The notes beneath the pieces are model-generated. The model was not told where the DNA came from. It saw only the letters and a program-made list of their open reading frames with translations, and did no database searches. Source: JBMNUL01 sp050946255 (GTDB lineage: Bacteria; Actinomycetota; Coriobacteriia; Coriobacteriales; CADBOM01). Taken from it: DNA of 15,434 nt. Positions 7,813 through 14,334 of this stretch are shown here, one piece after another; positions within the stretch are counted from its first letter, which is position 1, and the number at the start of each line of letters is the position of its first letter. Position numbers and translations under genes: made by a program. The stretch covers positions 1-15,434 of the forward strand of contig JBMNUL010000051.1 in the NCBI GenBank assembly GCA_050946255.1, in the 5' to 3' direction.

Positions 7813-7881
7813 GTGGTGATTCAGCGGCATATATTAATAATTAGTACGTTATATTTTAAGGTAGTTGATGTGGCCCATTAG
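7813..7881 (+). CDS. Possible 22-codon leader ORF before the araC-type gene
   Basis: GTG at 7813 follows GGAGGA (7804-7809) with suitable spacing and opens a 22-codon frame ending in TAG at 7879-7881. The deduced peptide is hydrophobic (starts MVIQRHILIISTLYFK). Its stop codon falls inside a perfect inverted repeat (7871-7896). It is too short to judge by composition; a leader peptide or a chance ORF are both possible. Confidence 0.25.
   Translation: MVIQRHILIISTLYFKVVDVAH
7831..7859 (-). promoter_or_regulatory. Candidate sigma-70 promoter for the flavin reductase gene
   Basis: On the minus strand TTAAAA (7859-7854) and TAATAT (7836-7831) are separated by 17 bases in the most AT-rich stretch of the divergent region, about 128 bases upstream of the ATG at 7703. 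The -35 match is only moderate. Confidence 0.35.
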
Positions 7882-7896
7882 GTTGTGACTGGGCCA
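7871..7896 (+). promoter_or_regulatory. Perfect 7-bp inverted repeat in the araC leader
   Basis: TGGCCCA (7871-7877) and TGGGCCA (7890-7896) flank a 12-base loop and overlap the stop of the small ORF at 7813-7881. It could be an RNA hairpin or a protein-binding site. Confidence 0.4.
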
Positions 7897-7942
7897 TAGT
7901 CTGGCATGCCTGCAAGACTGGCAGCGTTTTCGACGTCGCGGT

Positions 7943-7969
7943 GGTTCCCAAGTTGCAGCGTTGGGAACC
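7943..7969 (+). promoter_or_regulatory. Perfect 9-bp inverted repeat 51 bases before the araC-type start
   Basis: GGTTCCCAA (7943-7951) and TTGGGAACC (7961-7969) flank a 9-base loop. Arms and centre suit either a dyad operator for autoregulation or an RNA hairpin in the leader. No T run follows, so it is not a standard terminator. Confidence 0.45.
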
Positions 7970-8020
7970 GACCTGATATCGCGGGCCTGTGGTGCAAAGA
8001 GCAATACGGGGGAGATGAAG

Positions 8021-9013
8021 ATGGGGAACACAATGAGTGGTGCTTCCGCTGAGAATGCCAACGATGAAAAGGCCATCGTCGAGAAGGCCATCGAGACTCT
8101 GGCTGAAAGGTTCTCGGAATACGACTGGACGCTCTACGATGTCCCGGGTACCGGTGGCACCGAGAAGACATGGCACTGGCTCGGCGACGATGACGAGGAC
8201 GTGATAGTTTGCGTTTTCCAAGGGACCCACTTGCACGAGGAGTTCCATCGGCAGGATTTCTTTTTCTTCAACTACGCATATCGCGGGTCGTACAACGCCC
8301 TGAGCCAGCGGCGTGGCAACATGACGACCATTTTGGAAGGTGAGATGTGCGCCGGACAGCCCTACACGGGATATGCTCTTCGTCCTGATGGGGAGACAGA
8401 GTGCGTGATCGTGGGCGTCTTGGTGCGAAAGGAGCTCTTCTTCCGCACCTTCCTTCCGATGCTCACAAGGTCATCCAGGCTCCTTGACTTTTTCCTCGGT
8501 CCCGAGGACGACGTTTTCTCCAACAAGTTTCTCCACCTGAGGGCGGCGCCGGAATATCCGTACCGCACGATAATCGAGCTGCTGGCGGTGGAGTATGCGT
8601 CGGGTCGATATGGCTCGCAGGGAGTCATGCGCTCGCTAGCGCTCGCTCTCACTTCCTATGCGATGCAGCAATACGAAATGGATTATCCACGCGATGCCTC
8701 CGAGGGGCCGATTGGCGAGATTGTTTCCTATATAGAGGCTCACTCCGACAGCGCGACGCTCGTCGGCACTGCCGAGGAGTTCTCATATCACCCAAACTAT
8801 CTTTCCGCTCTCATCAAGAGGGAGACCGGCAAGACCTTCTCACAGATACAGCTCGAGCAGCGGATGAAGCGTGCGGGCATGCTGATCTGCAACACGACGC
8901 TTTCGGTGGAAGATATTGCCTCTATGGTTGGGTATTCCAGCTCCAGCAACTTCTACAAGGCCTTCCGGGGATATTTCGGGTGCACTCCCAGGGAGTATGC
9001 TAATGCCCGCTGA
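8021..9013 (+). CDS. AraC-family transcriptional regulator
   Basis: 330 residues. The C-terminal 100 residues form the double helix-turn-helix of AraC/XylS proteins: 'IVSYIEAHSDSATLVGTAEE' begins it (233-252), the first recognition region is 'FSYHPNYLSALIKRETGKTF' (254-273), and the second is 'SVEDIASMVGYSSSSNFYKA' (295-314), ending in the family signature 'FRGYFGCTPREY'. The first ~200 residues are a cupin-like sensing domain ('FQGTHLHEEFHRQDFFFFNY'), which should bind a small effector. The ATG at 8021 is chosen because GGGGAG lies six bases upstream. In-frame TTG 7961 and ATG 8015 are possible but poorly placed: 7961 falls inside the inverted repeat and 8015 abuts the ribosome binding site. 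Divergent from the flavin reductase gene and followed by a radical SAM gene on the same strand, either of which may be its target. Confidence 0.9.
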   Translation: MGNTMSGASAENANDEKAIVEKAIETLAERFSEYDWTLYDVPGTGGTEKTWHWLGDDDEDVIVCVFQGTHLHEEFHRQDFFFFNYAYRGSYNALSQRRGNMTTILEGEMCAGQPYTGYALRPDGETECVIVGVLVRKELFFRTFLPMLTRSSRLLDFFLGPEDDVFSNKFLHLRAAPEYPYRTIIELLAVEYASGRYGSQGVMRSLALALTSYAMQQYEMDYPRDASEGPIGEIVSYIEAHSDSATLVGTAEEFSYHPNYLSALIKRETGKTFSQIQLEQRMKRAGMLICNTTLSVEDIASMVGYSSSSNFYKAFRGYFGCTPREYANAR

Positions 9014-9114
9014 TTTGAGGATCCGCTTGAAAAGGCGCCAGCAGCTTGCACCGCATACGATAATTTAATGCACATAATGCGAAAAAATGTCATATTTGAT
9101 ATTGAAAACGATTG

Positions 9115-9195
9115 GGGCTGGCATCGGTTTCAGCCGGGTGCCGGTTACGATTTGGTGCTGGTTGCGATCGGACAAAATTTGGGCTGGCATCGGTT
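9115..9195 (+). repeat. Iterated motif upstream of the radical SAM gene
   Basis: GGGCTGGCATCGGTT occurs exactly at 9115-9129 and 9181-9195 (66 bases apart). Between them are two relatives of its last ten bases, GGTGCCGGTT (9137-9146) and GGTGCTGGTT (9154-9163). The first three decamers (9120, 9137, 9154) are spaced by exactly 17 bases. The stretch is open in frame with the downstream gene but looks like a control or repeat element, not protein. Confidence 0.55.
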
Positions 9196-9244
9196 CGACC
9201 TGGCAACTAATCCTGTTCGAAATCGCTTGAGGCTGGTGGGGGTC

Positions 9245-10738
9245 ATGAAGATACGATTTCTCGAACCGGGAAACCTGCCATACCGCAGGTCGATTAAGAA
9301 TCTCTACACCTACGAGAAGTACATTCGCAATCCCTCTCAAGGGGCGATGACTCTTGCGACGATCGTAAGGCACGAACACCCCGACGTGCTCATGTACAGT
9401 GAGTCGGTCTCCAAGATCGTGTGGGAAGACGTCTACGACGCCGACGTCGTCTTCATCAGCATCTTCACCTTCAACGCCAACCGCGGCTACGAGCTGGCGG
9501 ATCGGATCCGCCAGAACAGCAAGGCCGTCATCGCCTTCGGCGGATTACACGCAACGTTGAACCCGGAGGAGGCCTTCCAGCACTGCGACTATGTGCTGCT
9601 GGGGGAGGGGGACGAGACCATCCTCCCGTTCCTGCGCGCGCTGGAAAACGGAGGGCCGTTCGACTTCCCCGGCGTCTACGGCGGCCGCGACGGCGCATTC
9701 GTAAATACCGGTCGGGCGATTCCGCCGCACGATCTCGACACGATTCCGGACCGCAACCTCTGCTACCGCTTCAAGGAAATGGCTGGGCATAACACGCTGT
9801 GGCCGCAGGTGCAGGCGTCGCGGGGCTGCCCGCATCAGTGCGACTACTGCGCCCCGGTGGCGGCCTTCGGGAGGTCGGTGCGCGTCCGCACCCCGCAAAA
9901 CGTCATCGACGACATCCGCGAGGCCATCTCCTTCTTCGACGAGGGGCACCACAGGCTCGCGAAGATGCTGTGGATCACCGACGACAACTTCTTCGCGAAC
10001 CGCGCCTGGGTGGTGGAGGTCCTCAAGCTGATCATCTCCGAGGGGATCCACTACAACTTCACGGTGCAGGCCCGCTACGACGTGGGCTTCGACGACGAGA
10101 TGCTCGACCTGCTGGTGGCGGCGGGCTTCTCTGAACTTGCCGTTGGGATCGAGTTCCTCGAGGACGAGGCTTTCGACGCCTACCACAAGTCCAGCTCCTA
10201 CCAGGGCGTGCTCGACGCCGTGCACAACATACAGCGCCATGGGCTGCGCGTCCGAGGCCTCTTCATCGTTGGTGCCGACAACCACACCGAGGGTGTGGGC
10301 AAGAAGCTGGCAGACTTCGTGATGCGCGAGAACATCTCCGGGTTGCTGATCCAGTCGATGTACTTCATCCCCGGCACCCCGGTCTACGACACGCACAAGG
10401 ACCGCCTGCTCGATGGCGACTGGAGCCGCTGCGTCGGCAAGGTTGTGCACTATCCCGAGCACATCGAGCCGGTCAAGCTGCAGAAGGAGATAATCGAGGC
10501 GAGCAGGACTGTCTACTCGTTTCCGCACCTCGTGGGCGCCTTTTTCAAGAAGCGCGGCATGGCCAGGGTGCTGTTCATCGGCGAGTACTTCTGGCAACGC
10601 GAGATCCGTCGCGACCTCAAGCACGATTTGCCCAACCTCCAGGCAATGGAGGACCGGTACCTAGCGAAGGCGCGGGGGTCGGTCGAGCGGGTACAGAGTA
10701 AGTCCAGGGCCGGTACGGAGGGGACCCTGGCGGGCTGA
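9245..10738 (+). CDS. Radical SAM protein with N-terminal B12-binding-like domain
   Basis: 497 residues. Residues 1-170 form a Rossmann-like domain of the kind preceding BchE-type radical SAM proteins ('ADVVFISIFTFNANRGYELA', 'VIAFGGLHATLNPEEAFQHC', 'LLGEGDETILPFL'). The iron-sulfur motif is CX3CX2C at Cys195, Cys199 and Cys202 (ASRGCPHQCDYCAP). The rest is a radical SAM barrel, including 'WITDDNFFANR' and 'GIEFLEDEAF', with a basic tail. The cobalamin DxHxxG motif is not visible, so B12 binding is uncertain. Start: the ATG at 9245 begins the family-typical 'MKIRFLEPGN'; the frame is open back to ATG 9068 but that would encode the upstream repeats. The ribosome binding site is weak (GGTGGGGG close to the ATG). 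Third positions are visibly GC-richer from about 9400 on than in neighbouring genes, hinting at a different origin. Methylation, cyclisation or lipid modification are all possible; the reaction is unknown. Confidence 0.85.
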   Translation: MKIRFLEPGNLPYRRSIKNLYTYEKYIRNPSQGAMTLATIVRHEHPDVLMYSESVSKIVWEDVYDADVVFISIFTFNANRGYELADRIRQNSKAVIAFGGLHATLNPEEAFQHCDYVLLGEGDETILPFLRALENGGPFDFPGVYGGRDGAFVNTGRAIPPHDLDTIPDRNLCYRFKEMAGHNTLWPQVQASRGCPHQCDYCAPVAAFGRSVRVRTPQNVIDDIREAISFFDEGHHRLAKMLWITDDNFFANRAWVVEVLKLIISEGIHYNFTVQARYDVGFDDEMLDLLVAAGFSELAVGIEFLEDEAFDAYHKSSSYQGVLDAVHNIQRHGLRVRGLFIVGADNHTEGVGKKLADFVMRENISGLLIQSMYFIPGTPVYDTHKDRLLDGDWSRCVGKVVHYPEHIEPVKLQKEIIEASRTVYSFPHLVGAFFKKRGMARVLFIGEYFWQREIRRDLKHDLPNLQAMEDRYLAKARGSVERVQSKSRAGTEGTLAG

Positions 10739-10761
10739 ACCCCTGTCTCTATGTGTGAAGT

Positions 10762-10799
10762 ATGACAGGGGGCGCACATTTCTGCACGCCCCCTGTCAT
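10762..10799. terminator. Bidirectional terminator between convergent genes
   Basis: ATGACAGGGGGCG (10762-10774) and CGCCCCCTGTCAT (10787-10799) are perfect 13-bp arms around a 12-base loop, between the radical SAM gene (+) and the MFS gene (-). It lacks a long T tract on either side. A third copy of one arm core, CCCCTGTC at 10740-10747, could compete for GACAGGGG. Confidence 0.8.
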
Positions 10800-10888
10800 C
10801 TCATATCGAAGATTCCGGATACCGTCTGGCTTTGAATATAGGAGCAGATTTCTACCGAATTCAGGTGCTCCGGACTTCGGAGAACTTT

Positions 10889-12178
10889 CTAGAGCATTCC
10901 ACGCTTGGCGTACTGCTTCTTCATCAGCGGAATCATCACGATTGCGCAGATCACGCTGAGCGCCATGAATATCCCATTTGGAATCGTGCATGCCTGCCAA
11001 CTCCCCATCGATGTGAGGAACAGCGAGGAGATCAGCGTTCCCATGAGCCCGGAGAGGTTCTGGCCTATTCCGAGCACGCCCATAGTGGCGGGCACTGTCT
11101 CAGGGGTTTTCGCGGCCTCTGGCGCGACTGCGAAAACGGTTCCGGGGAAGAGCTGGAACACGAACCCAAGCACCGCCAGGAACACGGGGACGACGCCGGT
11201 ATCTGGGATGTTGAACATGATCAGCCCCATGACGCCTACGAGCACCGTGAGCACGAGAAGGTAGATCGGGCGCTTGGTGACCTTGATCTTGTTGAGGATG
11301 AAGCCTCCGACGATTCCGGCTATCAGCATCGCAATCGTGGCTATGGAGGTCAGGGAGTTAGCCGTTCCCATATCCAGCCCGAAGTCCTGCATAAGGTAGG
11401 TCGGGTAGAAGGATGCGTATGCGGAGTTGACGTAGCCGAACAGGAAGAAGACGACGAGGATCAGCCAAGTGGTGGCAGAGGAGAGACCAGAGACGATGCT
11501 CGGCTTCTTCTTCTCCACCGGCTTGCCGGTCTCGGGGTCGACTTCTGCACTAGCAGCATTAGTAGCGTCCACAAGCTGGTTGTATTCGGGCTCTGGGCTG
11601 CGAACCAGTATGATGACGAGAACCAGCACGACGGCCATCACGATAATCGTGAACCACCAAGACCCGATCCAGCTTCCTTCCTGAACGCCAGGGAGCAGAG
11701 CTGCGACGTTCAGCATGATGAGCTGTCCGACGCTGAACCAGATCGACTGGATTCCGCTAGGCAGCCCACGGAGCTGCGCTGGGAACCATTCGGAGATGAG
11801 CTGCGGGGCGGTGACGACCTGCATTCCATATCCGAATCCCTCGATGGCGCGCGAGATGAGCAACATCGCGAAGTTGGTGTCGCCGGCGAAAACCCCAATC
11901 AAATTTCCGATTATCGTAATCGCCATGGCGCTGATGAGCACGTTGCGGGCGCCGATTCTCTGCATGATGAGCCCGGCGGGCAGAGCGAGTATCAATGCCA
12001 CGATGCCGTTGGCATTCATAAGGTTGCCCGCAGCGACCTCGTCCACGCCATAGCCCGCCATGATCAGCCCCATGTTGGACGGGACCTTCATGAGACCTAT
12101 GGCGAAGGTGACCTGGGCAAGGATCGTGATGATGACAACGGTCCAAGCCTTGCCGGATTTGAATTTCTTCTCTCCCAT
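10889..12178 (-). CDS. Major facilitator superfamily transporter
   Basis: 429 residues with about 12 hydrophobic segments in two halves, separated by a charged cytoplasmic loop at 195-228 ('SPEPEYNQLVDATNAASAEV' then KKK). The MFS motif A between helices 2 and 3 is visible as 'GLIMQRIGARNVL' (69-81). The helix 4-5 region 'SRAIEGFGYGM' fits the R-x-x-x-G pattern. It is a proton-coupled or facilitated carrier in the cytoplasmic membrane; its substrate cannot be assigned, although CynX/NNP-like anion carriers and organic acid carriers share this layout. ATG at 12178 has AGGAGGAG about ten bases upstream. Monocistronic, convergent with the radical SAM gene and divergent from the next gene. It ends at a TAG followed by a small CTCCG/CGGAG hairpin (10868-10882) and the shared terminator. 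Confidence 0.88.
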   Translation of the reverse strand: MGEKKFKSGKAWTVVIITILAQVTFAIGLMKVPSNMGLIMAGYGVDEVAAGNLMNANGIVALILALPAGLIMQRIGARNVLISAMAITIIGNLIGVFAGDTNFAMLLISRAIEGFGYGMQVVTAPQLISEWFPAQLRGLPSGIQSIWFSVGQLIMLNVAALLPGVQEGSWIGSWWFTIIVMAVVLVLVIILVRSPEPEYNQLVDATNAASAEVDPETGKPVEKKKPSIVSGLSSATTWLILVVFFLFGYVNSAYASFYPTYLMQDFGLDMGTANSLTSIATIAMLIAGIVGGFILNKIKVTKRPIYLLVLTVLVGVMGLIMFNIPDTGVVPVFLAVLGFVFQLFPGTVFAVAPEAAKTPETVPATMGVLGIGQNLSGLMGTLISSLFLTSMGSWQACTIPNGIFMALSVICAIVMIPLMKKQYAKRGML

Positions 12179-12246
12179 ATATATTCTTCTCCTCCTGGTG
12201 GCAGCTATCCTGAGGGGTCAAATCAAATAAAAAAGCAGCAGCGACT

Positions 12247-12276
12247 TTGAAACCATCGGGAACCACCGCATATAAT
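12247..12276 (+). promoter_or_regulatory. Sigma-70-type promoter for the 12458 gene
   Basis: TTGAAA (12247-12252), an 18-base spacer and a perfect TATAAT (12271-12276) face right. A start near 12283 would leave a leader of about 175 bases before the TTG at 12458. The same interval must also hold the MFS gene's promoter on the other strand, which could not be picked out. TTGCCA and TGGCAA (around 12389-12411) form a small 6-bp dyad nearer the gene. Confidence 0.6.
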
Positions 12277-12457
12277 ATAGAATTCAATTTCGGGTGGCGC
12301 AGGCTGCATGTCCAAATTTGTGAATATTAACCATCGTTTCATAAGATTTTCGCGAGATTGTTAACTATTCTGTTGCGATGTAGGTATTTTTGCCACAAGT
12401 TTTTCTGGCAAGCTCTGGAAAATAGACTTTGCTCGACGATCAGGGGGAGGATTGTAG

Positions 12458-13195
12458 TTGTCGAAGACTAAATCTGGCAAGGGTCAAGTAGGAGGTTCCG
12501 CGAGTTCGAGGCGGGAGAGCCCGAAGGCGGGTTCTGCGGGTTCGGACCGCGCACCCTCCTCTAAGAGGCGCACACATGCGATTATTCTGGCCGTAGTTGC
12601 GGTCTGTTTGGTTCTCCTGATCGGGTTGTCCGTAAAGTTCGTCTTGGAATCCAAGGAAAACGTCGCATCGAGCTACACGCTTGAGATGAACGGACCTGAT
12701 GACCAGCACGTCGAATCTTCCGGATTCATTCGAGCCGACGGCCTTATCTCGATTTCCTATAGCGGAAACGTCAAGGTCTTCGAATCCCAGAGCGGGAGCT
12801 TCCAGGGCACGGCGCAGTTGCAAGAAGAACGGTCCGGCGAGAGCTCATATAAACTGACTGACCCCAGCTTCTCGAGGGGAATGAGCATCTGGGGAGGCGA
12901 GTACTCGCTGTACGTCGTCATGCCATCAGGGGATACCCTCATCGGAAGCTGGCGCCTTTGCGTAGTGGATGACAATGGCAAGTCGGAGCCGGTCTCGTTC
13001 TGGCTGAATCTGGAGGAGGACAACACGGCGACCTTGGGCGTCTGCGAGGAGAACGCCTCTGACCCGGACTGGAGCCCACCGGAGGGCGAGGGTCACAGCG
13101 GGACCTGGCAGACCGAGGAAGACGGGTCGATTACGGTCGTGGACGAAACCGGGTGCACCTGGACCGTTTCCGCCAACTTCGAGGGCATCGATTGA
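12458..13195 (+). CDS. Single-pass membrane-anchored protein of unknown function
   Basis: 245 residues, not recognised. A basic, serine/glycine-rich cytoplasmic tail (1-39) precedes one membrane helix (about 41-63, 'AIILAVVAVCLVLLIGLSVK'). About 180 mostly beta-type, acidic residues should then lie outside the cell. Two similar pieces, 'GSWRLCVVDDNGKSEPVSFW' and 'SGTWQTEEDGSITVVDETGC', have the G-x-W pattern of lipocalin-like or META-type beta barrels. The TTG start is supported by GGGGGAGG seven bases upstream; no ATG or GTG candidate lies near it. Cysteine 50 lies within the helix but lacks a small residue before it, so it is not a lipoprotein site. The stop lies 152 bases before the GMP synthetase gene. 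A positive-inside N-terminus fits an N-in, C-out orientation. Confidence 0.75.
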   Translation: MSKTKSGKGQVGGSASSRRESPKAGSAGSDRAPSSKRRTHAIILAVVAVCLVLLIGLSVKFVLESKENVASSYTLEMNGPDDQHVESSGFIRADGLISISYSGNVKVFESQSGSFQGTAQLQEERSGESSYKLTDPSFSRGMSIWGGEYSLYVVMPSGDTLIGSWRLCVVDDNGKSEPVSFWLNLEEDNTATLGVCEENASDPDWSPPEGEGHSGTWQTEEDGSITVVDETGCTWTVSANFEGID

Positions 13196-13207
13196 TTATC
13201 GCCGCTG

Positions 13208-13213
13208 TACAAT
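13208..13213 (+). promoter_or_regulatory. Possible -10 element upstream of the GMP synthetase gene
   Basis: TACAAT at 13208-13213 lies just after the preceding stop. The -35 region at the right distance is poor (GCATCG), so an own promoter is only possible; read-through from the preceding gene is the alternative. Confidence 0.25.
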
Positions 13214-13269
13214 TAACGAGCGACATTCAAGAGGAAAAAGCAAGGTAGCTACAAGATGACCAGGGCGCG

Positions 13270-13317
13270 GATAGCAGCGGCACCAGAATGCCGTCGTCTT
13301 ACGCGGGTCCTGCTATC
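13270..13317 (+). promoter_or_regulatory. Structured leader of the GMP synthetase gene
   Basis: GATAGCAG (13270-13277) pairs perfectly with CTGCTATC (13310-13317). Stacked directly inside is CGGCA (13278-13282) with TGCCG (13289-13293). A 22-codon ORF (ATG 13256 to TAG 13322-13324, arginine-rich) overlaps the structure but has only a weak ribosome binding site. No match to purine, PRPP or ppGpp riboswitch consensus was recognised. The element ends 30 bases before the ATG. Confidence 0.4.
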
Positions 13318-13347
13318 TCTATAGCCACCATCCAGATAGGAGAAGAA

Positions 13348-14334
13348 ATGGACACCAACAAGCGTCCGAACGACATGCAGAGGATCACTACCGCGGAGCA
13401 GGCAGAGGCCTTCATCGAGGAGCAGGTATTCGCTATCAAGGAGCAGGTAGGAGACAAGGGCGTGCTGCTCGCGCTCTCCGGCGGGGTCGACTCCTCCGTT
13501 ACCGCCGCGCTCCTCATCCGCGCTGTCGGCAAGCAGCTGCTGTGCGTGCACGTCAACCATGGTCTCATGCGCAAGGGCGAGAGTGAGCAGGTTGTCGAGG
13601 TGTTCCAGAACCAGATGAACGCGAGGCTCGTCTACGTCGATGCCACCGATCGTTTCCTCGACAAGCTGGCTGGGGTGAGCGATCCCGAGAAGAAGCGCAA
13701 GATCATCGGCGCGGAGTTCATCGACGTGTTCGCGGAGGAGGCACGTAAGGCCGCGTCCGAGATCTCGTTCCTCGGCCAGGGCACGATATACCCAGATATC
13801 ATCGAGTCCGAAAAGGGAGTCAAGGCGCATCACAACGTCGGAGGTCTTCCCGAGGAGCTGGGATTCGAGCTAGTGGAGCCTGTGAAGCTCCTCTACAAGG
13901 ACGAGGTGCGCGTGGTTGGCAAACAGCTTGGCCTTCCCGACTCGATGGTCTATCGCCAGCCATTCCCGGGGCCGGGACTTGGAGTGCGCTGTCTTGGAGC
14001 GATTACGCGTGACCGCCTTAACGCCCTCCGCGAGGCCGACGCAATTGTCCGCGAAGAGATCGAAGCGGCTGGTTTGGGAGATCAGATTTGGCAGTACTTT
14101 GCCATCGTCCCAGATATGCGTGCCACCGGAGTTCGCGATGGGAAGCGCGCATTCGAGTGGCCTTGCATCATCCGCTGCGTCAACACCCGCGATGCGATGA
14201 CAGCGACTGTCCCGCGTGTCGATTGGGAGGTTCTGGAGAAGATCACCCGACGCATCATGGACGAGGTTCCTGGCATCTGCCGTGTTTGCTACGACCTGAG
14301 CCCGAAGCCCATTGGGACAATCGAGTGGGAATAG
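13348..14334 (+). CDS. guaA: GMP synthetase ATP-pyrophosphatase subunit, no amidotransferase domain
   Basis: 328 residues corresponding to the C-terminal two thirds of GuaA. It adenylates XMP and, with ammonia, makes GMP. The PP-loop SGGVDSS is at 44-50, 'FLGQGTIYPDIIES' at 141-154, and 'RQPFPGPGLGVRCLG' (203-217) lies in the XMP-binding/dimerisation domain. The protein ends in the canonical 'DLSPKPIGTIEWE'. The usual ~190-residue class I glutaminase domain is absent, so this is the stand-alone GuaAb form, needing either a separate GuaAa glutaminase or free ammonia; none is encoded in this window. ATG 13348 has AGGAGAAG just upstream; an in-frame ATG at 13288 falls inside the leader hairpin and adds no homologous sequence. 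The frame is intact with all key residues, so it is not a decayed fragment of a longer gene. Confidence 0.9.
   Translation: MDTNKRPNDMQRITTAEQAEAFIEEQVFAIKEQVGDKGVLLALSGGVDSSVTAALLIRAVGKQLLCVHVNHGLMRKGESEQVVEVFQNQMNARLVYVDATDRFLDKLAGVSDPEKKRKIIGAEFIDVFAEEARKAASEISFLGQGTIYPDIIESEKGVKAHHNVGGLPEELGFELVEPVKLLYKDEVRVVGKQLGLPDSMVYRQPFPGPGLGVRCLGAITRDRLNALREADAIVREEIEAAGLGDQIWQYFAIVPDMRATGVRDGKRAFEWPCIIRCVNTRDAMTATVPRVDWEVLEKITRRIMDEVPGICRVCYDLSPKPIGTIEWE

Noticed and set aside
9115..9195. CRISPR array or cobalamin riboswitch before the radical SAM gene
   Set aside because: Only two exact 15-base copies with short irregular spacers, and no B12-box consensus.
9068..9244. N-terminal extension of the radical SAM protein from ATG 9068
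   Set aside because: It would encode the direct repeats as protein, and family members begin at the MKIRFLEPGN-like segment; kept as a regulatory or repeat region instead.
9545..10624. Long open frame (359 codons) antisense to the radical SAM gene
   Set aside because: High third-position GC of the sense gene keeps the opposite frame open; the translation is low-complexity V/L/E/H-rich with no family resemblance, while the sense frame has clear motifs.
10832..12250. 472-codon frame antisense to the MFS gene
   Set aside because: Translation is an unnatural H/D/E/R-rich run, the reverse image of codons for hydrophobic helices; the sense frame is a textbook 12-helix carrier.
12578..12650. Lipoprotein signal in the 12458 gene
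   Set aside because: The residue before Cys50 is valine and the cysteine is mid-helix, so it does not fit a lipobox; a plain membrane anchor is more likely.
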